Positions 1 to 10,814 of a DNA stretch of 64,000 nucleotides are shown one piece after another. The notes beneath the pieces are model-generated. The model was not told where the DNA came from. It was given only the letters and a program-made list of their open reading frames with translations, and searched no databases. How positions within the stretch are numbered: position 1 is the first letter of the stretch; each line of letters starts with the position of its first letter. Both the position numbers and the translations under genes were made by a program. This DNA comes from Pelomyxa schiedti (lineage: Eukaryota; Evosea; Pelobiontida; Pelomyxidae), in contig JAHLWZ010000711.1 of the NCBI GenBank assembly GCA_020536535.1, positions 1,094-65,093 on the forward strand, read 5' to 3'.

Positions 1-599
1 ATCTTAGGAAATCAAGTTCGCGGAAATCTACCTGATCGTTCACCTCGATTTCAAGTCGTTTTCGAGTCCTTATAAGCCCGACACACTCCGACCTTAGAAT
101 CACGACCCAAACCTCATAAATTAAAAAAGTACAAGCCCATAACCAGAAACTACCTTTCTCATTATAGACATCTGGTATGATATCTTTTCCTTGAGCATTC
201 CTGCCTTGATCAGTCACAGCTGTTGTTGTCGTTGTAGTACTTGTCTGTGGTGGTGGTGGTGGATTCTCCACTTCTTCTTCTTCCTCACCTTGCCTAGGTT
301 GGTGTGTTGAGTCATCATGCACCTCCACCATTGTATCCCTCCCACTCTAACAGTTAGAAACAAGCAAGATGAATAATGTTTTTCTATTTGACTTTGGTCA
401 CAATTAAACAATTTTGGTTCAGCTTAAGAGCACACGACTTTTCTCGTGCGGTGGTGCAGTGTTCTGCGGCTAACGTCGTTCGGCGACGCCGTCGTGGATT
501 TCGTTGCTGTCTCGGCGCGATCCTTGATGTCGGTGCCGACGTGATCAACCCGTGGATTCCATTCTCGCGCATTAGCTTCGCGGCCATCATGTTGATCAT
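1..599 (-). CDS. Partial gene of unknown function, cut by the left window edge
   Basis: A minus-strand frame starts with MINMMAAKLMRENG at 599 and is rich in arginine. It can be joined in phase across a putative short intron (about 393-347, donor GTC...) to a second frame that carries an EEEEE run, PPPPP and a TTTTTT run. That second frame stays open to base 1, so the 3' part lies outside the window. Near the edge it contains the hydrophobic stretch FWLWACTFLIYEVWVVIL, which could be a membrane segment or a translated intron. I do not recognise the family. The start and the intron are uncertain; ATG at 331 is an alternative start. Confidence 0.4.
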
Positions 600-829
600 C
601 TAAAGTTCTATTTCTATCCCTACCGCTAACAGTTTTTTTCTTACGTTTTCTGGACGGGTCACAGCATACACGTCCATTGCCCCACGTCTAGAACGTGTTA
701 GCGTGAACAACAGCAAGCAAGTTCCACCATCCACTTCCGCAACAACCGGGTACCCAGTGGAAACGTCGGCGACTGGAAGTGTGGAGCGTGGGCAGAGCAA
801 CTAGCATACAGTCCAATCAACCCACCCGA
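600..829. other. Stretch without a recognisable gene
   Basis: Only short frames without recognisable domains lie between the edge gene and the retrotransposon remnant. It may include promoter sequence of the minus-strand gene starting at 599, or the 5' end of the element that follows. Confidence 0.4.
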
Positions 830-2894
830 ACATCAACACCCAATCCAAACAACACAAACACAATGGCGCACCGCCGAGGAACAAGCAACAATGGCTTGGG
901 TCCACAATACCCAACAAACCATCGCTAATTTCCGCTCGGAAAAACCGTACCCCAATATCTTTAACCTCTTACAATTTGCTCCTATCACATTCGCAAAACT
1001 ACACCCATCCCTCCAGAATGCGGCAATCCCCAAACAAACCTTCACCAAACTACAACGCGCAATAGAACTAGTTAACCAACAACAATACATACAACAACAA
1101 CTACTACTACTACTACTGCAACAACCCTGAGTGCTCACAGACCACAACAATAGCCCAGTTCAACAGACACCTACAACAACTCCTACCTCCGACTCAGGGC
1201 TTCCATTCCCTGAGGGCCCTTCCAGACTAGGACCCCCATCAAGACCCCTTAAACCCAACAACCAAGTTGGGAGAGATCCTTGCTCAGATTCCCCCCAATA
1301 CTCAACAAGGCATTCCCTAGTAGAACTACGACGCTTAAACACCCAAGTAAACCCACTTCTCCCATCCAGCTATCTTTTTGCTAGGGCTCCATCAGGACAA
1401 GATACAAGGCAAAACCTGGATGCAGCCCACAATATCATGGATACACTGGGAACAGAATTCCATCTCCGCGTCTACTTCTGCCACTTTGTGACGAAAAAGA
1501 AGTTTTTCTCACTTGCCTTTGAGCCTGACTGCGTCAAAACTAGACCACCATATCGAAGTGGTTGTCAACAACCTTCGGTATACCTTTCTGAACACACGGC
1601 CAGAACCAATTCCTGTATCGTTCATTGTAGACCCCTAGATCATGGGGACAACAACCTCTTGCAGGAGGTATGCCGTACCATTCTGGGCACTTATGGCAGG
1701 CTCAAACTCAAATCGCGGAAACGCAAGAACCCTAAACCAGAAGCACTTCAACCCCAAGCTCATTCCCAACCCCAGTCATATACTCCAAGAGACCAACCCC
1801 ACTAACTCAACCCACCCATCCAATTCCCACTAGTACCAATGCCAACCCAGTAATCTCTGACCACATCAACTACTCCTCCAGCCCTTAAGCCTTTTGACTT
1901 TACACCCCCAGCTCCAATCTTTGATATGTATTGCCAGGCTACAGGAGCAGCCTTGAACTTCCGCAAGACGGAAGTGCTGGCTGCATCTCCCCCGATAGCC
2001 AAGGACAAAATATCGACAGCCTGGCCGGTGCAAACTGTGACGAAATACAAGTACCTAGGAGTTTACATTGGTCACACCACCGCTAAAGTAAGGATTGAAC
2101 CAATGATCAACAAGGCCTGAAGAGAGCTCATACCATTATCCCGAAGGTTATTGGCCTCCAACGGAAAGTATTGGCCGCCAATATCTACATCCAAAAGCAA
2201 GGTGGGCTGTCTACACCCTTGCTGGATATGATGTGGTGGAATGTTGCAACAGCAATATCAGCCTACCGCAATCCCAATCGGCACAACCCCACAAACAAAG
2301 ACGGCACCAGCCCAATTTGGGAGATTGCCCTCATCAAGCATATTCCAGCCCACATGCACACCCACAGACATCTACAGGAGTATCATGCAAGAACACCCCA
2401 CCAAGCCACTACACCACAAACTCCACACAGCCATGAATACTCCACCAATAGAAAGAAACTGGCAAAATTTAGTCAATAGCCTCAACACCCCTGGAATCCC
2501 ACCTTCAATTCGCAATCAAGCCCTCCAAGTAGCCACAAATATGAAACCACTCAATAACCACATGGCTCACCTTTGCGATGTGGCCCCAACTTGCCGCAAT
2601 GGATGTGACTCTCTGGAAACGATGAAGTAGATGTTAAATAAATGCGGCCGTAACTCCAACCTCTGGCGCGAATTATACCTGAACCCCCACGAGATCCTGA
2701 ATGTAATTCCCAACTCGCCGGACTCTGCTATGACAGCAGCAAAAACCCTCGTCGGACTCTACAATTACTACCTCAACACTCCTGCAAGAATTAGCGCGAG
2801 TGGAGGTCCGTTCGGCTTTGGGATTGTCAACCCAAGCCGCTATCCAAAAAGCAGCCCTTGTCCTCCCCAGATACCAGCACTAGACCCACCTTGA
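830..2894 (+). mobile_element. Degenerate non-LTR (LINE-type) retrotransposon remnant
   Basis: A chain of plus-strand frames broken by stops and frameshifts. Its strong C/A-rich, G-poor plus strand differs from the neighbouring genes. Frames at about 891-1130 and 1131-1805 are rich in Gln, Pro and Thr and could be ORF1/Gag-like, but I recognise no domain in them. The part from 1926 on is recognisable as the C-terminal portion of a LINE reverse transcriptase (separate entry). The catalytic palm motifs were not found, so this copy is 5'- or internally deleted and inactive. No target-site duplication or poly(A) tail was identified, so both ends are approximate. Confidence 0.6.
1926..2894 (+). 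pseudogene. LINE reverse transcriptase C-terminal fragment with zf-RVT-like end
   Basis: The frame at 1926-2120 contains YCQATGAALNFRKTEVL and, further on, KYKYLGVYIG. This pairing is typical of LINE reverse transcriptases just after the catalytic palm. A second frame (2171 on) has IQKQGGLSTPLLDMMWWNV, matching the usual 'GGLG-P' block. The end resembles the zf-RVT zinc-binding segment (C-x3-C, then ET, a C and a W): CRNGCDSLETMK, an in-frame TAG at about 2628, then MLNKCGRNSNLWREL. The TAG falls where the family usually has its conserved His. Several frames are needed to read it through, so it is a pseudogene. Confidence 0.65.
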
Positions 2895-3160
2895 ACAAAC
2901 ATATAACTGCGGCCCTGCCTACAATTAAACCAGTATAACCAGTAACCGCCAAACCTCCGTCAAGCCAAACACACAACAACAAAACATACAGCATCGTGCA
3001 AACCAAATAACCCAACACAACACCATACACCAATCATAGCAGATAGAGAATCAATCCCCCAACCCAGAAGAGAGGCCATGTCATGCCACTCTCAAAAAAA
3101 TGCTGTGTTTGTATTGGGTTTTTCAGAAACATTGGGGGTGAAAGAACAATTTTGTTTTGT

Positions 3161-4396
3161 TTAGAGGGTGCTGGACACAATTTGGGAGATTCTTCCATTG
3201 TGGACTTCCAACAACAAAATGAGGATATTAGAGCTTTGCTCCCTGACTTCTATTGTGTCGGCAGTTACTACAAACAGGTATCCATTCTCGGCTACAATCT
3301 GCTGCCATTCAGGTACGCGGGTAACAACTTGAATAGGCCTGGTACTGTTGTCACTGTCCCAGATTTCTATGTTGTGGGTGTCAGACTTCTCAACAAGGAA
3401 CCTTGAGGGACTGAGTTGCCATAGAGCTTCAGCAGGGCCTGAGATTACATTTGGAGTACCAGATATTTGGTAAACGTAACCAGCTGACCAGTCGTCGTTT
3501 AATGTTCTTATGAAGTAGGATTCTGGTTTGGAGCAAATATACCCATTGGCAAAGTAATAGTCATCTGCTCCATACCACCAGCGTACATTCTTTACAATTA
3601 CGGCTTGGGTTCTGCTGGTCGCATCCATGTCCACAAGATAAAACAACAGTGGAGCATCCTGGACAACTTTAACAACAAGAACAGCTTGGTTCTGAGCTGT
3701 TGAATTGAAGAAGATGGAGGCTTCAAGAAAGGCAGTGGGAAGCTCAGTCATTTTCCCGTTATACAAAAAGGCTGAACCATGTTCTGTGGCAGTGTTGTTG
3801 CTGAGGTTTCCAAGAGTAATCTTTCTCATATTCCAGTCATACAGCATAATCCACCTAGCATTAGCCCCATACACCACAGTGTCCAAAGACTCCCTCAATG
3901 CCTCCCATTGGCGCCCAGATATGAGATCAGAAACCCAGAAGTTGTGCCTGCCGCCCCCAGCGCGCTTTTTATGGGCTCCCACAATAGCATCGCGCTCCAC
4001 CCCAGCCAAGCTGTCATAAAGTACCGGCGGGTTGATTCGTTCCAGCCCTATGGTGCCGAGTGTGCCACTGACGCCAAACTTGACGAGCTTCACCGCCCGC
4101 TGCCCCATCCTGCCCCTGCTCAGCGACAGACAGAATAACTTGGTGCCGGCGCAGATGGTGCCCCACAGCATCCTGGAGAGGAACCCATTGTCCGCGAAGG
4201 TGCGGACAAGGGGGCACCGCGCGCCGCAGCGCGGGACGGCGGCGGCGAGGAACGCGCGCATCTGCGCCACCGCCGCGGTGCTGTGGGCGATGATGGTTGT
4301 CGGCGGCGCTGCGTCGCGGCGAGCGTTTGGGCCCGCCTTCTTCCTCCCCTTTGTGACTCGCGGCTTCTTTTGCGGCGGTTGCGGTACACCACTCAT
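3161..4396 (-). CDS. Intronless 411-aa protein of unknown function, beta-propeller-like
   Basis: A single uninterrupted reading frame starts with ATG at 4396. The N-terminus MSGVPQPPQKKPRVTKGRKK is basic and resembles a nuclear localisation signal. Residues about 25-100 are Ala/Arg-rich. The rest (about 110-411) is a series of short segments with W, Y and G residues, such as WIMLYDWNMRKITLGNL, WWYGADDYYFANGYI and NIEIWDSDNSTRPIQVV, suggesting beta-propeller-like repeats without clear WD40 signatures. The codons for the first 100 residues are much more GC-rich than the rest. It is head to head with the zinc-finger gene starting at 4669. No family was recognised and no function is assigned. Confidence 0.7.
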   Translation of the reverse strand: MSGVPQPPQKKPRVTKGRKKAGPNARRDAAPPTTIIAHSTAAVAQMRAFLAAAVPRCGARCPLVRTFADNGFLSRMLWGTICAGTKLFCLSLSRGRMGQRAVKLVKFGVSGTLGTIGLERINPPVLYDSLAGVERDAIVGAHKKRAGGGRHNFWVSDLISGRQWEALRESLDTVVYGANARWIMLYDWNMRKITLGNLSNNTATEHGSAFLYNGKMTELPTAFLEASIFFNSTAQNQAVLVVKVVQDAPLLFYLVDMDATSRTQAVIVKNVRWWYGADDYYFANGYICSKPESYFIRTLNDDWSAGYVYQISGTPNVISGPAEALWQLSPSRFLVEKSDTHNIEIWDSDNSTRPIQVVTRVPEWQQIVAENGYLFVVTADTIEVREQSSNILILLLEVHNGRISQIVSSTL

Positions 4397-4668
4397 CTAT
4401 CTACTACGTGCTTAATTGCGACTCGGTGTCCCTTGGTTTTTTTTTTTTTTTTGTTGCAAAAAACAAACATCTTTAAATGTTCTCTAATTAGCGACAATCT
4501 TAAAACAATTTTGGACATGGAGAACGCAATTGTGTTCGTTTGAATTTCGAAAAGCTTAGATCGGGAAGGTGCGGCAAACACGCCAATCCTGGACGACGAT
4601 TCTCAAGACTCAGAGTTCCGGTCTGTTGAACTCAAAAAGTTCCTTTCGTACCTTTCGTATCTGTGGGG

Positions 4669-5391
4669 ATGGACGATTTGTTTAGCGGCGAAGGTGGCGA
4701 AGGTGGGAGATGTGAGCACTGCGACCAGGCAAGCCTAAGGCGCGAAAATCTCAGAGGAAAGTTTCGTGTTTTTTGTGTAAGTGGCCTACGTAACGTGAAC
4801 ATGACACGCTTCCCACACAGATCTGTGCCGAGATCCCCCCGTATTGCAATCAAAACTGAGCGTGTGCAGTGTATGCGCGTGCGGTGGTGCCGACGTATGG
4901 ATCTGCGTAACTTGCGGGGAGTCTTTTTGCGCTCCGAGTACCTACGCCCATCTCAATTCCCACGTGACCGCTACGATGACTGAAGCGAGCGGAGTTCACG
5001 CCATTTATTGTTTGCCGTCAACTATGTACCAGGAGCCTGTGTATTGCCATTTCCGCTGCTTCGTGTGCTGCAAAAGCGTCAACTGTGAGGTATCTATCTT
5101 GCTAATGTGGCTGAAATGCGTATCTTGATGTTCATCCCTATTTGTGCGGTGTGGCAACTGTGTACCCGTGTGTCTCTTAGGTATTGGAGAGTATGAGTTC
5201 TTTACTTTTGGATATTGTGCCAAATTGGAAACCACTTCCCCAAAAACTGGATGGAGACATGGAATATGATGAAGCCAAATTCCGGGAGTCTCTTGCTCCT
5301 AGAACCTCAGTCTGTAGTGTAGGGAAAACCTCATTCCTAGTTTTTCATTCGCCTTCTGGCATTTTTTTGTTCTCATTCAAACAAGAATTTC
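4669..5391 (+). CDS. UBP-type zinc-finger protein (3' end unresolved)
   Basis: Starts MDDLFSGEGGEGG, followed by CEHCDQA. An intron with acceptor CACACAG at about 4820 leads to CSVCACGGADVWICVTCG, then a spaced His pair (HLNSH), then CFVCC. This order (C-x2-C, C-x2-C, W-x-C-x2-C, H-x3-H, C-x2-C) resembles the UBP-type zinc finger that binds the free ubiquitin C-terminus. A second intron (GTATCT to TCTTAG, about 5091-5180) leads to LESMSSLLLDIVPNWKPLP and RESLAPRT. The frame stays open to 5465. I could not decide whether the gene ends here or splices into the M28 peptidase that begins at about 5392. There is no obvious stop and poly(A) region between them. Confidence 0.55.
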
Positions 5392-6480
5392 ATGGCAGAA
5401 CCAAAACATACTCTTCTTTGGATGACAGGTCAGGCTCCTGTTCCTGGCCCTTTGGGTCAGCCTGAATTCATCTTGAAGGACAGAAAGTCTTATGAAAACA
5501 GACAGGTGGTTCGGCAGTCACTAAGTTTTTGTATTCAGTCACTTGGCATACAACCACAAACCTTGTTGTATGTATCAAATATGGGAAGGGGTGCTGATGT
5601 CTTCGGTGTCATTCCTGCAACCTCACTTGAATTCTCAACACACAATGAGGGTATTTTGTGCATTGTCTATTCAGCACTCCTCTTTTCCTCACTCTACATA
5701 GTTGTTGTTATAGGCGCCCATTGTGATAGCGTGTCTTGCCCTGGTGCCGATGATAATGGCAGTGGTATCCATACTGTTTTCCCTCTTCATTGTTCACACC
5801 GTTTTTAAAGGTAGTGCTGCTGTTCTACAGATCGCAGATGCTGTTGTTCGTATGAGAATACGTACGGTACCTCTCAGCCTGTAGTTTATCCTTCTCCAAC
5901 AGTTTGGCGTAGCGTGCCACCTTGATTGTATTTTTTGACCAAGAGGAGTGTGGACTCGTTGGAAGTCGTTACTTTGCCAGGTAGGTGGACATTTTGTTGT
6001 TATTCCAACTTTTCATGAAGATTTTTGCATAAAGTGGAAGCGTTGTCAAAAATCCATAGTGTTCACACAGTTGATATGATTGGGTATCTTTCTTTTTTTT
6101 TTTGGATATTTCCAATGGTTGAACCAAGATACAACTATAAGTGGCAGATAGCTCTGTTCAACCCACACCCGGATCTTATAGAGATGTATACACACACCTA
6201 CGCGGAGCAGGACCCAAGACTTAAAGTTTTACCCCACACACTCGCCGGAATTTCTGACTTCCTCAGCTTTCCTGGTGTGCCATTATTCCCTTTTCAACAT
6301 GCTCACACCCCTCCAGATTTTGTATGCACTGGCCTAGGAGAGCCCAAGCTTGACTCCGGCACCGTCTCCAATCCCAATCACCACAAGCCAACTGACACCA
6401 TCGAGACCATTGACTTTGACTACCTGCATGCCAACATTTCCCTTGTGTTAGCTGTGGTATCGTCCCTTCTCGCACCCTGA
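5392..6480 (+). CDS. M28-family zinc aminopeptidase
   Basis: Six exons can be joined in phase: 5392-5650, 5702-5764, 5811-5866, 5913-5980, 6021-6083 and 6129-6480, giving about 286 residues. All M28 dizinc ligands and the catalytic Glu are visible: GAHCDSVSCPGADDNGSG (His and bridging Asp), FFDQEECGLVGSRYF (Glu-Glu), HTVDMIGY (Asp) and NPNHHKPTDTIETID (final His). The family removes N-terminal amino acids from peptides. No signal peptide is seen, so either the protein is cytosolic or the start is upstream. The adjacent UBP-type zinc finger could be its N-terminal part. The family call is secure; the start is not. Confidence 0.82.
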
Positions 6481-6664
6481 AGATTTTGTACGAGATTTTA
6501 TATGTGGTAACCTCTAAAAAAAAACCCATATGAACACATTGCACCTCTTTAAGTCCCATTTGCCAACTGACATTGTACTGGATAGAGCACACGCAGTACC
6601 AACATCTCATTAAAATCTTAAATTTTCGGCCTTTGAACCACAAATTCTAATAGATTGGTGATTG

Positions 6665-7945
6665 ATGAGCGGCGGAGCGGTGCCGACGTCGTCAGGGAAT
6701 GCAGCGGCCACCACAACAACTACATCGACGACGACTACAACGTCCTCTTCGGCGGTTGCGAGGCCCCCGCCGCCGAAATTAATTATGGCACGGACGGTGG
6801 GAAAGCCAAAAAAGAGGAGGGGCTCCGTGTGGCTGGGAAAAGTCCCAAAATACCTACTGGAAGGTACTGCACGGCGTTTGTTATATCTTGAACCAATCTT
6901 CTCTAAGTCTCATTGTCCACACTAAACTAAAACTACAATTTGTTTGAATAAGAGTGGAAACAACTGGACCAGGGGAAACCGTTGGGATATTTGAGGTGCC
7001 CAAAGCCTGGTACAGCAGCTTATTCGGAGTTGGAACATGCTACTGCATCCGCTGATGTGAGATTTGACCCTGCTGCGCCAAAGCCGCCACCTGGATTGTC
7101 CGTGAAAGGCGAACCGAATTATGGGACATCTTCCATGAACGAAGACACTTCAACAGATGTCACTTTCTTCAGGTCATTTGGCATTTATTGAGTTTGAAGT
7201 TAGGTTCAAAAGTATTATGTGGAAATGCCTGGGCAAAGAAAATTTCCTGTCACTTTGGTACCTTTGACGGTTCCCACATATGTATTATTGGAGACTGCGA
7301 GAGGTAGAATAGTTACCCCTTTTGAAAGGAAAACACACCTAACAACGAAAATAGGTGAATTTTGCTTGGAAGGCATCGTGGACAAAAGGTGTGATATTCA
7401 GACTTCCACCCTGGACGAAGCAAGCCGCTTTTGCCGGGAAAGGAAAGAGAAATTATTTGAGAGAGCACACAATCCCTTAAAGTCATCAATACGAATTTCT
7501 ACGGATGATATCAAGCCTGGCCATACTGAGATAAGATTAATCGATACCATCCCTACTGTGAGTAATCCAAAACAAAATACCAAACCAAGTCACATGCATT
7601 CAGCCTGAAAAGGAAAAAGGAGACAGGAATGCGCGCATGGAATATAACGCACTTGTTGAGTATGGCAACTCCCTTGAATATGTTTACTCTTAACAAACAC
7701 ATTTTAGGATTTTGTTTCACCTGTTTGAAGAGAAGCCAAACTGGGATGTTGCTACTTTAGCGGCAAAAACTGAACAACCCAAGGTACCGCTGTGTACAGT
7801 TAACGGCCTTTCCCTAACTGAGAATTCACAGGCCTATGTCAAGGAGGTACTTTCGAATATCGGTGATTATGTGAAGTCGGGAGTGTCCCGTGGAACCTAC
7901 CAGCTCAAACCACAGTACGCAGTGCACAAACCATCCAGCAGCTAG
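6665..7945 (+). CDS. GTF2F2: Transcription initiation factor TFIIF subunit beta (RAP30)
   Basis: RAP30 pairs with TFIIF alpha on RNA polymerase II in the pre-initiation complex. The N-terminus is Ser/Thr/Pro-rich and then reads SVWLGKVPKYLLE, the hallmark of the family's first block. An intron (6864-6952) joins in phase to EWKQLDQGKPLGYLRCP. The central triple-barrel part contains GEFCLEGIVDKRCDIQ. The C-terminal winged helix reads LFHLFEEKPNW and, after an intron inside the frame (GTACCG to TTCACAG), KTEQPKAYVKEVLSNIGDYV, ending in TYQLKPQYA. The start is ATG at 6665; the in-frame TTG before it is not needed. The exon junction near 7170-7210 is less certain. Confidence 0.88.
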
Positions 7946-8093
7946 GTGACAAGAATCAATAATTGAGGTGGACAGTATCCCCCTCAATCAGTAGTATGTT
8001 TGTAACAATTCACCTCCTTCAAACAACAAGGGAACCCAACCAACCCTCTTATTGGCTTTTTGCCCAGTTCCTAGAACTTTCATGGATTCTTCC

Positions 8094-8150
8094 CACGTGA
8101 CGTGTGTCACGCAAACCACAAACTTGAAGTCCCACCACCACGTAACGTGG
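8094..8150 (+). promoter_or_regulatory. Palindromic ACGT elements upstream of the first secreted paralogue
   Basis: The sequence has CACGTG (8094-8099) overlapping the inverted repeat CGTGAC-GTGT-GTCACG (8096-8111), then the 13-bp palindrome CCACGTAACGTGG (8138-8150). Both have ACGT-type cores such as bZIP or bHLH factors bind. They lie about 100-155 bp before the ATG at 8250, where promoter or 5' UTR sequence is expected. Binding is inferred only. Confidence 0.35.
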
Positions 8151-8249
8151 GGAAAAGCAATGAAAAAAAACACAGAATTCAAAGAACCAAATTTCACAAG
8201 TTACAATTCATCACAAATTTGCTTGAATCGTCAAAAACCGACAGGCAGC

Positions 8250-9468
8250 ATGCGGCGCTCGATTTCATTTGTACTTGTAGTGGTGGGGCTGTGTTTGTGC
8301 TCGGTCAGATGCTCCATACTTGTGGGAGACGCCATGGGCCCTGACAGAATATACACCCTCGACACTTCCACGTCACCTGCAACTGTGAACTTCGTGTGAG
8401 TCTTTTTTCTTTCTTGTTTCACAGATAACAACAACAAACAAAACTTCCAATGGGCCACATGTTAACTGGATTGGCAGGTACACAATTACTTCACCAGACA
8501 ATGGAGCATACTATGTAAGCGGGTGTGTGGATAGCCCAGCTGGAATGGCTCGGCTTCTGTTCCACAATTCAACTGCTTGTACATCATGCTACCATATCTT
8601 ATCTGTTGACCTCTCCTCTGGAATTGCCACCAAAGGGTGAGCTCTTCCCTATCATTTTGATGGTGATAAATAACACAATACCCAAAGGACCCAATTTTCA
8701 CTTCCAGACCAACTGCACACAACAGAGGTGAAGTGTGACTCTGGATTCCACACGGTGATATTGATGCACTTCCCGGAGGATTACATGTCAATGACGTTGT
8801 ACAGCGTCACACCAGACTCTGGGGAATTCTCCCAGGTGGCGTACTTCACATGCGGTGCTGAAATAAGTATCATGTATGGTGTCAACTACTGTCTCGGCTC
8901 TGTTCTTACGGTCTCCCTTTCTCTTTACTAGGAATGGTGGGCAAGTCTATGACAGTGAATACCACACATATTACATTGAAAACTTTGTTGCACAGAGACC
9001 CCTTCAACGCGAATACTGGTTTGCCACCATTGTGATCAACATTCAAGACGGTTCCTCACAGTATGTTCCCTACAACAACTCGGGATTCATGTTCGAGGTT
9101 CAACACCCCAACGTCGTCGAATTATTCTTACATCCACACCCGCAATTCCCTCCCTTTGAATGCAGGACCCAGCTCTGACTCTACAAACTCACACAGACAA
9201 TATCTTCGTTGGCGTGAATGTCTTCATCGATGACCCAATGTCAGCCCTCACATACTTTGATTACATGGACGACACATACACATACCCCGGGGAGAAACAA
9301 TCACAGGTATACACATGGGCCGTGGGAAGCACCACCGACTACGAGTACCTCTATCAACTGGGAGACCCTATTTCACTACGGGCATGGAACGTGGAATCTG
9401 GTGCCATCACCACCTTGCGGGTCTCATCCATCTTCACACCAAACACCTTCTTTAGCTTCTACAAGTAA
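8250..9468 (+). CDS. Secreted protein of unknown function, tandem paralogue 1
   Basis: ATG at 8250 begins a signal peptide (MRRSISFVLVVVGLCLCSVR, cleavage probably near SVRC-SILVG). The mature protein begins SILVGDAMGPDRIYTLDTST and is spread over at least four exons; the third is interrupted near 8870-8935. Shared landmarks with the next gene are GCVDSPAGMARLLF, HILSVDLSSGIATKG, LYSVTPDSG, GGQVYDSEYH and the end TPNTFFSFYK. Several N-x-S/T sites are present and the mature part looks beta-rich. It matches no family I know. The second gene has the same order of blocks and similar intron places, so this is a tandem duplication. Confidence 0.75.
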
Positions 9469-9593
9469 CACCAACTGTAATACAAGCCAATGGTTCATAG
9501 ACCTGTTTTGTTTTTTCTTCTTCAAATCAACGACCTTTGCCGTTGATGTAACATTCTTGTAACCCGAAAAAAAAAACCGCCGTCTCAGCAGCA

Positions 9594-10814
9594 ATGTTTC
9601 GCCAGTGTCTTGTAGTGGGACTTGTGGTGCTTGGAGTGTTCGCTCCTTTAGTTCAATGCTCGATTCTGGTGGGAGACTCAATGATCCCTGAATACCGAGT
9701 ATACAGCCTCGATACTTCAACATCGCCAGCAACTGTGACATTTTTGTTAGTGTCCTTCCTTTTATCTTCCAACTTATCTCAGGAGACTGCACGGTCCCCA
9801 TGTGAGTCTTTTTAACCCTGGGATAGGTACACAATTGCCTCTCCAGACAGTGGGGCCTACTACGGAAGCGGGTGCGTTGACAGCTCAGCGGGAATGGCTC
9901 GACTTCTGTTCCGCAATTCCACAGATGGCGAATCATATTTCTATTATATCTTATCTGTTGACCTCTCCTCTGGAGTTGCCACAAAAGGGTGAGTTTCTAA
10001 TCCTCGCATTAGATCGAATGGCAATAGCTAATTTCCTCAAGTGCCCAATTTTCAACACCAGGAGAACTAAATACAGAAGATGTGAAGTGTGACTCTGTAT
10101 TCCACACAGTGATATTGATGCTCATTTCTGATGATGCCATGTCACTTACTTTGTACAGCGTCACACCAGACTCCGGAAATATAACGCTGGTTGCTTTTTA
10201 CACATGTCAGAACGAGATCAGTCTCTCGTGCGTGTGGAATTTTTTCCATTTACTTTTTTGACTAATTCCCTGTGTTATGTTAGATATGGTGGGCAGGTCT
10301 ACGACAGCACTTACCACATGTATTATATCCAGAACTTTATTTGGCAGAGACCCGGTAGGAGAGAATATTGGTACGCCACTCTCGCAATCAGCACTCAGGA
10401 CGGTTCTGTGCAATACATTCCCTACAACGTCACAGGCTTTGAGTTTGAGGTTACTATCCAAGTTCGGTAAATGGCAACCGCATTCTGATACTCTCCCATT
10501 CGCAGGATCAGGCCCTTACTCTCCAGACTCACACAGCCAACCAGCTTGCCGGAGTGAATGTTTTCATTGATAACAGCGGGTGGCAGCTAACTTACTTTGA
10601 CTTTGCACACAGCACATACACCTATCCTGGTGACAAATTCAGATTCTCTGGGGGTGTGTGGTCCGTAGGCAGTGCAACAGACTATGAATTCCTCTACGAA
10701 ATGGGTGACCCCAACATTCTACTTTCATGGGACCTGGACTCTGGGGCACTCTCCATTTCCCGTCTAACACAAAGCTTCACACCACACAGCTTTTTGAACT
10801 TCTACAAGTACTAG
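9594..10814 (+). CDS. Secreted protein of unknown function, tandem paralogue 2
   Basis: ATG at 9594 opens a signal peptide (MFRQCLVVGLVVLGVFAPLV, then QC-SILVGDS). Blocks matching the upstream copy are VYSLDTSTSPATVTF, GCVDSSAGMARLLF, ILSVDLSSGVATKG, LYSVTPDSGN, GGQVYDSTYHMYYIQNF, QDGSVQYIPYN and the end TPHSFLNFYKY. Introns fall near 9745-9825, 9990-10065, 10205-10280 and 10455-10505. It lies 125 bp after the stop of copy 1 in the same orientation. The two proteins differ throughout, including the signal peptides, so the duplication is not very recent. Function is unknown; a surface or secreted binding protein is possible. Confidence 0.75.
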
